DNA of 64,000 nt from Paraflavitalea sp966211765 (GCA_966211765.1 CBIHOV010000041.1:1-64000); one strand, 5' to 3'. Shown: positions 56,641 through 63,266, counted from the stretch's first letter. Notes: generated by a model not told the origin, from the letters alone. Translations and numbers: made by a program.

Positions 56641-57276
56641 ATGATTAAGCAATACCTGATAGGCATATTGATCGCCGGCTTGATTTTCTCCGCCTGTTCT
56701 TCCCCCAAAGAATCAACCGGCTCTACCAGCGTATGGATCAATAAGGAAGCAATGCAGGGCAAATCATTTCAGAAAATATTCATCGTGGTCATGACCGCCG
56801 ATATACAGGTGCGGGTAAAACTGGAGAAGGACCTTGCTGCAGCCGTAATAGCAAGAGGATTCCAGGCCGTTAAAAGCATTGACGTGATGCCGGGCTCGCT
56901 CGACGATCCTAAAAAGCCCGATAAGGATACCATTATCAGTAGAGTAAAGTCCACCGGCTGTGATGCTGCATTTGTAGCTGCCTTATTAAAAAAGGACGAA
57001 GCCATGCACTATACCCCCGGTTCTACCACCTTTACCTGGATGGGGGAAGTTACCGGGTATTATGACTTTATGTATTCAACCGTCACCCGTCCGGGCTATT
57101 ACACCGATGAGAAAAGTTATATCATGCAAAGCAACTTGTATGATGCGGCTTCCAGGCAGATCATGTGGTCGGTAATATCTCCGGTATTCAATCCTTCCGA
57201 CTTGGATAAATTCAGCCAGTCCTACATGAGTGGACTGGCGAAGCAACTGGAAAAGGAGAAGGTGCTGAAAAAGTAA
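56641..57276 (+). CDS. Lipoprotein of unknown function
   Basis: 211 residues with lipobox IFSAC (Cys19). The body has KIFIVVMTADIQVRVKLEKDLAAAVIARG and CDAAFVAALLKKDEA, a Rossmann-like alternation resembling DUF4136-type lipoproteins. It is divergent from the DUF2092 gene and closed by a perfect hairpin. No function can be named. Confidence 0.82.
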   Translation: MIKQYLIGILIAGLIFSACSSPKESTGSTSVWINKEAMQGKSFQKIFIVVMTADIQVRVKLEKDLAAAVIARGFQAVKSIDVMPGSLDDPKKPDKDTIISRVKSTGCDAAFVAALLKKDEAMHYTPGSTTFTWMGEVTGYYDFMYSTVTRPGYYTDEKSYIMQSNLYDAASRQIMWSVISPVFNPSDLDKFSQSYMSGLAKQLEKEKVLKK

Positions 57277-57312
57277 CGGCAGCAAGCCTGACCATGGTGA
57301 GGCTTGCTGCCG
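57277..57312. terminator. Perfect hairpin between convergent genes
   Basis: CGGCAGCAAGCCT and AGGCTTGCTGCCG form a 13-bp perfect stem directly at the lipoprotein stop; it separates this gene from the convergent PepSY-like gene. No T-run on either side. Confidence 0.75.
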
Positions 57313-57342
57313 CTGGGCAACTGCTGTATGAACAGCGCAAAA

Positions 57343-57783
57343 CTATTGATCCGCTTTATCGCTGATCACTGTTCCGTCTGCACTAAAATGTACTTTCTTT
57401 TCATCCTTGTCTTTCTTCAGTTCTACTTTGTAGTACTGCTTGGTGCCTTCTTCTACCTTTTCAGGATCCTTTATTTTATAACCGGCATATTTCGCAGCGA
57501 TCGCTTTTGTGATGGCAGCCGGTAATTCAGTATGCTTGATATCCGTTTCATGTTTAAGTACTTTTCCCGCAGCATCTATTTTAGCCTTGTGGTTGATCTT
57601 ATTGATCTCAAACTTGACCTCATAATGCTCTTTCTTTTTCTCCCATTTGGCATCTGTGGTATTTTTGAATTGCTGCTGAAAGCCTGTCACTACAGCCGCC
57701 GGAACCTGAGCCTGTGGAACCTCCTGGCCTTGGGTAGCTAATACTGCTATACTTAATCCTACTACAAAAAGCATTTGTTTCAT
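57343..57783 (-). CDS. PepSY-like periplasmic protein
   Basis: 146 residues from ATG 57783 (signal peptide MKQMLFVVGLSIAVLATQGQ). Two repeats of the PepSY-like/BLIP-like fold: FQQQFKNTTDAKWEKKKEHYEVKF-type and IAAKYAGYKIKDPEKVEEG...YYKVEL, each followed by a strand with a D/G turn. Common in Bacteroidota, no enzyme activity expected. It stands alone. Confidence 0.85.
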   Translation of the reverse strand: MKQMLFVVGLSIAVLATQGQEVPQAQVPAAVVTGFQQQFKNTTDAKWEKKKEHYEVKFEINKINHKAKIDAAGKVLKHETDIKHTELPAAITKAIAAKYAGYKIKDPEKVEEGTKQYYKVELKKDKDEKKVHFSADGTVISDKADQ

Positions 57784-57985
57784 TATCATATGTTTTAATG
57801 GTAAAGTTAACGCGGCCCCTGGTCGGGGGTAGGGGAGTTGAACGGTGCAAATATAGGATTTACCGGACGTTTTTTCAGCTCCCAACGAAAGAAGCTGCCC
57901 CCTGAGGGAAGCAGCTTCTTATTGTAAATCAATCGCTTCTGTAGATAGCCAATTCGGAGTTCAGCAAACCCCGAATTAGAGCCAT

Positions 57986-59086
57986 TTACTTCTGCGGCAC
58001 AAAGATCTGTTTCAACTGTTCTATCAGCATGCCGTTGCCGCTCACGCTGATATTGCTGATCTTCTCGGCGATCTTTTCCACGTATTCCATTTCCTTCAGT
58101 TTCCACAACATCGCATTGTCTTCCATCAGCTTGGCGGTATTCAGCAAACTACGGGTGCTGGCGGTTTCTTCCCGACGCATGATGGTATTGGCCTGCGCTT
58201 TCTTTTCCGCGATCAATACCTGGTTCATGATCTCTTTCACATCTCCCGGCAATATGATATCACGGATACCAAAGCCACTCACCTCAATACCCAGTACGGC
58301 TGCCTTGGCTTCTACCTGTTGCACAATGAAAGGCCCGGCACTGTCTTTCTTTTCCAGCAATTCATCGAAGTTCAGTGAAGCGACATATTCACGCAAAGCC
58401 AGTTGAAATACGATGTACAATTGCATATCATATTCCCTGTTTTGCAGGAATGCTTTTTCAATATCGGCCACCCGGTACTGCGCCCAGGCATTGATACGCA
58501 AAGCCGCTTTATCCCTGGTAAGGATCTCCTGGCCATTGATCTCCAGTTTTTGCTGACGGGTATCTGCCTTGCTGATATGGATAGAGATGCTGTTTTTGTA
58601 CCAGAAATAAACCCCGCTCGACAACAGTTTCACAAACTTTCCGTCAATAAACAATATACCCTGTTCATAGTTGTCCACACTATAGCTCCGTACATAAGGA
58701 GCTACCAGCTTGTGCTGCAAAGTGGTACGGTCAATAAGTTCTGTGATCTCCACTTTACTGGTATCCAGCCGCACAAAGTCGTGGGTGACCACGCTTTTCC
58801 AGAAAGTAAACCGGCCGGCAGTTAACACTTCTTTCAACAGACCGTTTTCATAGTGCAATACGATCTCGCTGTCTTTCACTTCCACTACCTGCAGCGATTC
58901 GGCCAATGCAGTATCCTGCAACAGTATATTCAATTCCACCGGCGCCACAAAGGGTTTGGTCACATCATAGATGTTCACGGCCCTATTGTCCCAAAACCAG
59001 TAGTTCCCTTCTTTTATCATTCGTTGGTAGGTTCCACGCTTAAATACCAGGCCTACCTGCCAGGTATTAATGGTTACATGTTTCAT
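57986..59086 (-). CDS. Slipin-family SPFH/Band-7 protein
   Basis: 366 residues. N-terminal half (~1-125) is a beta-rich segment with repeated GNYWFWDNRAVNIYD and AGRFTFWKSVVTHDFVRLD motifs. It is followed by a Band-7 domain (~140-290: GILFIDGKFVKLLSSGVYFWYK, DKAALRINAWAQYRVADIEKAF, LGIEVSGFGIRDIILPGDVKEIMNQVLIAEKKAQANTIM-type) and a coiled-coil tail (REETASTRSLLNTAKLMEDN). There is no strong membrane hairpin. Slipins scaffold membrane-associated complexes. Here the gene is last in a minus-strand row with tRNA-like genes, an RNase-H-fold gene and a basic protein, a context I associate with RNA-repair-type loci. Function inferred only. Confidence 0.88.
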   Translation of the reverse strand: MKHVTINTWQVGLVFKRGTYQRMIKEGNYWFWDNRAVNIYDVTKPFVAPVELNILLQDTALAESLQVVEVKDSEIVLHYENGLLKEVLTAGRFTFWKSVVTHDFVRLDTSKVEITELIDRTTLQHKLVAPYVRSYSVDNYEQGILFIDGKFVKLLSSGVYFWYKNSISIHISKADTRQQKLEINGQEILTRDKAALRINAWAQYRVADIEKAFLQNREYDMQLYIVFQLALREYVASLNFDELLEKKDSAGPFIVQQVEAKAAVLGIEVSGFGIRDIILPGDVKEIMNQVLIAEKKAQANTIMRREETASTRSLLNTAKLMEDNAMLWKLKEMEYVEKIAEKISNISVSGNGMLIEQLKQIFVPQK

Positions 59087-59159
59087 GTCGATTGTTTTAT
59101 AACATTTTTCTACTTCTTATAAATACGAAACAGGTAGTGGTCTTCATGTTGTATTCCTC

Positions 59160-59187
59160 CTGTATTCTATATTCTATTTTCTGTATT
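59160..59187. repeat. 7-bp tandem repeat (CTGTATT family)
   Basis: CTGTATT, CTATATT, CTATTTT, CTGTATT in one register, in the leader region just upstream of the slipin gene. The same unit is at 30371-30412. Confidence 0.75.
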
Positions 59188-59221
59188 CTTTTTTAAAATA
59201 AAGCCAGCATTATTTCCCATC

Positions 59222-59515
59222 CCGTAATCACGGAGGAAACAGTGCTTCCTGCTTAAAGGGATCAGTTTGCGCCCAATTTGGGGTGTTTCCACCACCGGAA
59301 CCCAACAAAGTGATACCTGTCACAGGCGCTGTTGTTGCCCACAGGTGTTTACCGGATTGCGTCTTCCCTTCCATACCGGAGCCCCGGTTTGTGTCCCCAC
59401 AAACCGGAATAATCCCAAAGGAAAAGGCGTAAGCAGGATCTGTCCCGTATGTCGGGGAAGACAGCCGGCAAATAATCCTGGCTTTAAAAGAGTCACCATT
59501 TGAGAAGCGGTGTAC
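59222..59515 (-). other. Non-coding, probably structured RNA region between tRNA-like array and slipin
   Basis: No convincing gene. On the minus strand there is a perfect 10-bp hairpin with a GGGA tetraloop (59384-59407, CCGGTTTGTG/CACAAACCGG) and further pairing such as ACCTGT/ACAGGT near 59320-59350. A 59-codon frame (59320-59499, starts MVTLLKPGLF) and a longer open frame through the tRNA-like genes exist but have no recognisable protein features. The region could be the 3' trailer of the tRNA-like precursor. Confidence 0.4.
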
Positions 59516-59598
59516 TTCTTTCGCTACATTAAAAGTGTAGTGTTCTACCATTGAACTATCACGCTGTGATGCATGAGTGGGATTCGAACCCACAAGAA
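59516..59598 (-). tRNA. Candidate circularly permuted tRNA-Lys(UUU)-like gene
   Basis: Read on the minus strand, parts appear in permuted order. T arm GTGGG-TTCGAAT-CCCAC (59593-59577); 3' acceptor strand TCATGCA (59576-59570); 4-nt linker TCAC; 5' acceptor strand AGCGTGA (59565-59559); TA; D arm GTTC-AATGGTA-GAAC (59556-59542); A; anticodon arm CTACA-CTTTTAA-TGTAG (59540-59524, anticodon UUU). The acceptor strands pair 6 of 7 across the linker. The outer flanks TTCTT (59598-59594) and AAGAA (59520-59516) are also complementary, bringing the variable-loop ends together. As a linear tRNA it has no acceptor stem. Needs ligation and linker removal to mature. Confidence 0.6.
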
Positions 59599-59672
59599 TC
59601 TGCTGCTCTTCCGCTGAGCTATCCCGCTGCAAAGGGGGAGAAGGAGTCGAACCTTCGACACACAGAGTGTAG
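59594..59672 (-). tRNA. Candidate circularly permuted tRNA-like gene split in the anticodon loop
   Basis: Minus-strand order: loop piece CTACAC; 3' anticodon strand TCTGT (59666-59662); 5-nt variable GTGTC; T arm GAAGG-TTCGACT-CCTTC (59656-59640); 3' acceptor TCCCCCT (59639-59633); 4-nt linker TTGC; 5' acceptor AGCGGGA (59628-59622); TA; D arm GCTC-AGCGGAA-GAGC (59619-59605); A; 5' anticodon strand GCAGA (59603-59599); loop piece TTCTT. Acceptor strands pair 6 of 7. GCAGA pairs with TCTGT over all five positions (one G-U) across the permutation. The anticodon depends on the joint and cannot be assigned. As a linear gene the anticodon arm would be missing. Confidence 0.6.
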
Positions 59673-59806
59673 AGGGCATTACGCTGCGCCGCAACAGCAT
59701 ACAGAGCGTTACTACGTCTGCACTGTACTGCTTCTTTGAAACAGCCACCTGGTTTGCATCTCAACAGGTAAATACCCTTCTTGCCGTGAAGCAAGCTTTT
59801 TTGTCA

Positions 59807-60283
59807 TCAGACAACTTTATCTGCACAGCAGGAACTGGCAAAAGCATAAGGCTTGGCCCGGAAGGCAAATCCCATTCCCATAATATAACCCATCGCATCT
59901 TTCAAAGCGTGGTTACTTTTAAAGTTGGGATTGGTATTGATGTCTGCATGCACTTCCATGTCGATGCTGTAGGAAGTAAAGAGCCCGCACAGCTGGTAGG
60001 CTACCTCGATACTTTTGCCTACCTCCGTGAGCATCCGTTCCTTCACACTCATCGTTTGTCTGGAGTTGTCACTCAGTACATACATAAAGCCCCCTTTACC
60101 CTGGCGGATGAATACGATCACCGTAGCGAAGGCGGTGCTGCCCGCCCTTACCTGGCTATCCGTACCGATGCACACCTTCAGTTGGTGTCCCAGGGCTGTT
60201 TCCCTTGCCAAAACCGATCTTACTTCTTCTTCGATCGGGCGGCGGATGGCAGTACCATCCAGCCGCTGCCATTGCTGTTCCAT
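59807..60283 (-). CDS. RNase-H-fold protein, YkuK/DUF458 family
   Basis: 158 residues, full length for DUF458. The RNase-H-like pattern is visible: VCIGTDSQV (Asp42), MLTEVGKS (Glu87), MEVHADINTN (Asp114) and NHALKDAMGYIMGMGF (Asp129), a credible set of catalytic acids. Members are predicted nucleases; biochemical function is not established as far as I know. It lies between the permuted tRNA-like array and the basic 246-residue protein (14-bp gap to the latter), so a role in tRNA or small-RNA processing is a reasonable inference. Confidence 0.88.
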   Translation of the reverse strand: MEQQWQRLDGTAIRRPIEEEVRSVLARETALGHQLKVCIGTDSQVRAGSTAFATVIVFIRQGKGGFMYVLSDNSRQTMSVKERMLTEVGKSIEVAYQLCGLFTSYSIDMEVHADINTNPNFKSNHALKDAMGYIMGMGFAFRAKPYAFASSCCADKVV

Positions 60284-60297
60284 TGTGTTGTTTGTTT

Positions 60298-61038
60298 TTA
60301 TGCTTCTCTGATTAGATCCATGATCTGACTAAATGATTTGTTTTTGAATTCATATACATCCGGCTTTTTCCACCCGCGCCACCTGCTATACCGATCGTTT
60401 CCATATAATAGTTTGTTCAACCTGTTTCGGTTCAGGTCCTGATTGAACCAGGCCCAGAGGGCATTAATCCTGGCTTCTATTACGCTGTCACGTTTCCTCA
60501 CTTTATCAATCATATTGGGCCGTACCCGCAACACAAAACGCCAGGGATCATTGAACACATACCGTTTTATAATGACCCCTTTTTTATCGGCTTCATACAC
60601 TTCATGAAATTGCTGCTTTTCAAGGTCTGAAAAACCAAGCTTCGCAAAATGGGAAGCTTGTGGCTCCAGGAGGTATTGTTTTTTTACCACATACTTTTTG
60701 TACCGGGAGCCTCGCCTTTTCTTTACCTTAAAATCTTTCCGGTCACTCTGAGCATAAGTATTGATCTTCTTTAAAATGCGTTCATAAAAATCAGCCTGTT
60801 TACTCCTGGCCACCTCTTCCCGCAATACAAAAAAGCGTTTCCAACCTTTTTGTATGGGTGGTGTCAAGGGCTCCCAACCGAGATTAGCTCTTTGCTTCCA
60901 TAAAGTATCTTCTTCCCGGTGCAGCTTTAGCAGCTGTTTGTCAAAATCCTCATACTGCATCCTTTTCTTTTGGCGTGCAGTACGGAGCCTGTAGGAGAGG
61001 ATATCCTCCCCGTATTGCTCAATAAGTTTCCTGTCCAT
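60298..61038 (-). CDS. Unrecognised very basic protein (246 aa)
   Basis: I do not recognise a family. The protein is rich in Lys, Arg, Trp and Tyr, has no membrane helix or signal, and is mostly helical at the N-terminus (RTARQKKRMQYEDFDKQLLK, REEVARSKQADFYERILKKI). A central strongly basic patch (VKKRRGSRYKKYVVKKQYLL) is followed by a C-terminal part with VIIKRYVFNDPWRFVLRVRP and INALWAWFNQDLNRNRLNKLL. The charge pattern suggests nucleic-acid binding. It lies between two linear tRNA-like genes and the YkuK-like gene, all on the minus strand. Confidence 0.8.
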   Translation of the reverse strand: MDRKLIEQYGEDILSYRLRTARQKKRMQYEDFDKQLLKLHREEDTLWKQRANLGWEPLTPPIQKGWKRFFVLREEVARSKQADFYERILKKINTYAQSDRKDFKVKKRRGSRYKKYVVKKQYLLEPQASHFAKLGFSDLEKQQFHEVYEADKKGVIIKRYVFNDPWRFVLRVRPNMIDKVRKRDSVIEARINALWAWFNQDLNRNRLNKLLYGNDRYSRWRGWKKPDVYEFKNKSFSQIMDLIREA

Positions 61039-61147
61039 AATGAATTAATTTGTTGCGAACGAAAACCGCGGTGCCATTGGCTGTCCGCGCATATCCTGCC
61101 TGTCATTATGAACTGTTGACTCCTTTTCATGTTAATCGTTTTTATTG

Positions 61148-61219
61148 TTGGTCCGGTGCGATTCGAACGCACAACCCTCCGGTTAAAAGCCGGATACTCT
61201 CCCGTTAAGCTACGGACCA
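61148..61219 (-). tRNA. tRNA-Lys(UUU)-like gene
   Basis: Full linear cloverleaf on the minus strand: acceptor TGGTCCG/CGGACCA (7/7), TA, D arm GCTT-AACGGGA-GAGT (two wobble pairs), anticodon arm TCCGG-CTTTTAA-CCGGA with anticodon UUU, variable GGGTT, T arm GTGCG-TTCGAAT-CGCAC, discriminator A. CCA is not encoded. The U1-A72 pair and weak D stem are unusual for a housekeeping tRNA-Lys, so this looks like an accessory or specialised copy. Confidence 0.85.
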
Positions 61220-61226
61220 TTGTTAG

Positions 61227-61298
61227 TGATGACTGACGGATTCGAACTGTCAACCGGTATCGTATCAGGATACTGCTCTGCCATTGCGCTAAGTCATC
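61227..61298 (-). tRNA. tRNA-Ile(GAU)-like gene
   Basis: Linear cloverleaf on the minus strand: acceptor GATGACT/AGTCATC (7/7), TA, D arm GCGC-AATGGCA-GAGC (one mismatch), anticodon arm GTATC-CTGATAC-GATAC with anticodon GAU, variable CGGTT, T arm GACAG-TTCGAAT-CCGTC (one mismatch), discriminator A. No encoded CCA. Eight bases separate it from the Lys-like gene. Divergent from normal tRNA-Ile, as expected for an accessory tRNA. Confidence 0.8.
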
Positions 61299-61310
61299 GG
61301 GTAAGGGCAC

Positions 61311-61341
61311 AAAAAAGCCCGGTCGTTTGGGGCGACCGGGC
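61311..61341 (-). terminator. Rho-independent terminator (minus strand)
   Basis: GCCCGGTCG/CGACCGGGC, 9-bp perfect stem with 7-nt loop; six A on the plus strand give a U-run for minus-strand transcripts. It follows the 54-codon gene and precedes the tRNA-Ile-like gene. Confidence 0.93.
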
Positions 61342-61362
61342 TGTTCTTCTGCACAACTGCTC

Positions 61363-61527
61363 TTACACAGCGTACTTCTGTTTACAACACGGTCGAATGG
61401 CTATACTCTCCCTGTTCATGATGAGCCACATACCCTGGCGGATACACGCATACTGATCACTGCCGGGGAAAAACGAATGTTTCCGCAGCACTGTCAATGG
61501 GGTATGGCCTGGTAATACTTGCTTCAT
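61363..61527 (-). CDS. Possible small protein (54 aa)
   Basis: From ATG 61527 (leader TTTTACAG-ATG) a 54-residue basic peptide: begins MKQVLPGHTPLTVLRKHSFF and ends IRPCCKQKYAV with a Cys pair. It has its own terminator 22 bp behind and another terminator just upstream, so it forms an isolated transcription unit or the body of a small RNA. No family recognised. The leader resembles that of the next tiny gene upstream. Confidence 0.45.
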   Translation of the reverse strand: MKQVLPGHTPLTVLRKHSFFPGSDQYACIRQGMWLIMNRESIAIRPCCKQKYAV

Positions 61528-61544
61528 CTGTAAAATTTTGTGAC

Positions 61545-61573
61545 AAAAAAAGCCCCGCAATCTCTTGCGGGGC
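61545..61573 (-). terminator. Rho-independent terminator (minus strand)
   Basis: GCCCCGCAA/TTGCGGGGC perfect 9-bp stem, 4-nt loop, then a run of seven U for minus-strand transcripts. It lies 30 bp behind the 30-codon frame. Confidence 0.95.
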
Positions 61574-61602
61574 CTGTGTTATCTTGAATTCGTTGTTTCA
61601 AC

Positions 61603-61695
61603 TTATTCCGCAGTATAACCCGCCCCGCTTCCGGTATCTCCGCCTTTGCGGCTGAGTCCGTTTGCTGTTTCAATATGTAATTGCAGGCTTGTCAT
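61603..61695 (-). CDS. Possible 30-residue peptide gene
   Basis: ATG 61695 to TAA 61603. The peptide starts MTSLQLHIETANGLSRK and ends in a Gly-rich tail (GGDTGSGAGYTAE). It has a good promoter 28 bp upstream and a strong terminator 30 bp behind, so a short transcript of about 150 nt is well supported even if the peptide is not. The Gly-rich tail after an Arg-Lys-Gly-Gly could suggest a precursor peptide, but no modifying enzymes are nearby. Confidence 0.5.
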   Translation of the reverse strand: MTSLQLHIETANGLSRKGGDTGSGAGYTAE

Positions 61696-61722
61696 CTGTT
61701 GTTTTAAATTTGTTTTGCGTTG

Positions 61723-61755
61723 CAAAGATGGAAATAATTTTTCGTTGTTTCCAAA
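61723..61755 (-). promoter_or_regulatory. Bacteroidota-type promoter (minus strand)
   Basis: On the minus strand TTTG (61755-61752), a 21-bp spacer and CATCTTTG (61730-61723) match the -33/-7 consensus except for the first base of the -7 box. Predicted start about 20 nt before the 30-codon frame. Confidence 0.6.
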
Positions 61756-62118
61756 TTTCAGCGCTCTTTTTTTATACTTTCTTTAACAAGCTGTTAACTG
61801 TGCCTCTCTGGAAGCCTTGCCAGGGCTGCATTTGCAGGTAATTGGAATTGTTCGGTATGAGCTAAAATTAATATACAGCATATTGCGGTAAAATAAGACT
61901 ACCTTTAACGAACCTGCTGCCCCATAACACCTGCCATTTTGCAGGATCGTTTTAAACCGGCAGTGGGGAATGAGTGAAGCTCTCTGGTAAACATTGGGTA
62001 TGCTTACGTTGCACCATGCTCGTGAAAGAAGCACCTGCACAACCATAATTGTTCGCATCAGAATGTCCCCTTGTCTATTACGTCTCAGCTAATTACATCA
62101 ATAAAATAAAACAAACAA
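61756..62118. other. Intergenic, no recognisable feature
   Basis: About 360 bp between the divergent 30-codon gene and the 73-codon gene. A 91-codon minus-strand frame (61783-62058) has no coding character. It must hold the promoter of the gene at 62119, but I cannot assign clear boxes. Confidence 0.55.
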
Positions 62119-62340
62119 ATGAGAAGTGCAGGAAGGCCGCCGCTTACACCGGTACAATTGAAGAATGGATTTTACATCGAAGTATGTGACAAAGGTGCAA
62201 AGAAAGGAATGAAGATATGGAATGCTACGGAAAAAGCCATGCAGGATGCTGCCCGTCTCTATGCAGGATATAAGACCGTTCTGGTCCTCGGTGAATACAA
62301 AGAAGGAAGCTTTGCTAAAGAAGCTGGCTCCCGCAAGTAG
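62119..62340 (+). CDS. Small conserved-looking protein (73 aa)
   Basis: 73 residues with a compact, well-mixed composition: PLTPVQLKNGFYIEVCDKG, KKGMKIWNATEKAMQDAARLY and GYKTVLVLGEYKEGSF. It looks like a small folded alpha/beta protein, and the leader is A-rich as in other genes here. I do not recognise a family. It precedes the DJ-1/PfpI gene by 125 bp on the same strand. Confidence 0.6.
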   Translation: MRSAGRPPLTPVQLKNGFYIEVCDKGAKKGMKIWNATEKAMQDAARLYAGYKTVLVLGEYKEGSFAKEAGSRK

Positions 62341-62465
62341 CCAAAGCATCAGCGGCATAATAACCACTTTCCCTTTTGCCGGACTTTTGACCGGGAAATA
62401 TTTTTTATTTACAGATAGCAGGAGCGAAGGTTTGTTGCCGATGCTTTACAAAACATTTTTTATAC

Positions 62466-63179
62466 ATGACAAAGCCAATCAAAGTTCTATTCGTAACCAC
62501 TTCGCATGATGCATTGGGTGCTACCACCGAAAAAACAGGCTTGTGGCTCGATGAGCTGGCTTCCCCATATTTTATTTTTAAAGAGGCCGGAGCTTATATT
62601 TCTATTGCTTCCCCCAAAGGAGGCCCGGTGCCAATTGATCCCAAAAGCGAGTCCATCATCTCTGTTACCCGGAGTTCAAAACGCTTCAGGAACGATACAG
62701 AAGCCATGAATCATCTGTCGAGGTCTATCCCCCTGTTGGATATAAAAGATGAAAATTATGACCTGTTGTTTATTGCAGGTGGTCACGGCGCCATGTGGGA
62801 CCTTGCTTCCAATCCATTGCTGAAACAATTGGTGGAAAATTTCAACACCAGGAAAAAGCCCGTAGGGGCGGTATGCCATGGTGTGGCTGCCCTGTTGACG
62901 GTGATGGAAGGAAAGGAAAATCTCTGGGTAAAAGGCAAACCGGTGACTGCTTTCAGCAACAGTGAGGAAGAATCAGCTGGTATGACAAAGGATTTGCCTT
63001 TCTTATTGGAAACCAAACTGGAGTCTCTGGGAGCCACCTATACCAGTGGCACCAATTACACCAAACATGTGGTGTCTGCCGGTAATGTCGTTACAGGCCA
63101 GAATCCTGCTTCGGCCGAAGAAGTAGCTAAAATGACACTCAACCTGATCAGACCTACTTATAATGTAGTCAGAAAATAA
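62466..63179 (+). CDS. DJ-1/PfpI-superfamily protein with intact nucleophile
   Basis: 237 residues. Core motifs: VLFVTTSHD, TGLWLDELASPYFIF, LLFIAGGHGAMWDLA, nucleophile elbow GAVCHGVAALL (Cys137) and AFSNSEEESAG. This is the type 1 glutamine-amidotransferase-like group near Hsp31/glyoxalase III. It probably detoxifies glyoxals or acts as a stress chaperone. It is closely similar over its whole length to the Cys-less protein at 987-1703 and shows what that copy has lost. Confidence 0.92.
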   Translation: MTKPIKVLFVTTSHDALGATTEKTGLWLDELASPYFIFKEAGAYISIASPKGGPVPIDPKSESIISVTRSSKRFRNDTEAMNHLSRSIPLLDIKDENYDLLFIAGGHGAMWDLASNPLLKQLVENFNTRKKPVGAVCHGVAALLTVMEGKENLWVKGKPVTAFSNSEEESAGMTKDLPFLLETKLESLGATYTSGTNYTKHVVSAGNVVTGQNPASAEEVAKMTLNLIRPTYNVVRK

Positions 63180-63217
63180 GCGGGTAAGTACAAAGAAATA
63201 AAGCATTCGCTATAATC

Positions 63218-63253
63218 AAGCCCCGTTCCGGATCTGCCGGTACGGGGCTTTTT
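63218..63253 (+). terminator. Rho-independent terminator
   Basis: AAGCCCCGT and ACGGGGCTT form a 9-bp perfect outer stem with inner CCGG/CCGG pairing, followed by TTTTT. It ends the DJ-1/PfpI gene and separates it from the convergent regulator. Confidence 0.92.
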
Positions 63254-63266
63254 GTATAAAAAAACG

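Noticed and set aside
59572..59632. Reading the middle element as one linear tRNA with a deleted anticodon arm
   Set aside because: This reading has no acceptor stem and no anticodon stem, whereas the permuted reading restores both with canonical spacing.
59516..59672. tmRNA (ssrA), possibly the permuted two-piece form
   Set aside because: The elements have full D arms with GG loops and a normal anticodon arm, and no tag-coding frame is present.
59228..59794. 188-codon minus-strand open frame across the tRNA-like array
   Set aside because: It runs through the permuted tRNA-like elements and gives the kind of translation (e.g. GSNPTH) that tRNA genes produce; no domain, leader or convincing start.
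61603..61695. Ribosomally made natural-product precursor
   Set aside because: The Gly-rich tail is suggestive, but no modification, protease or export genes lie nearby and the usual Bacteroidota leader motif is absent.
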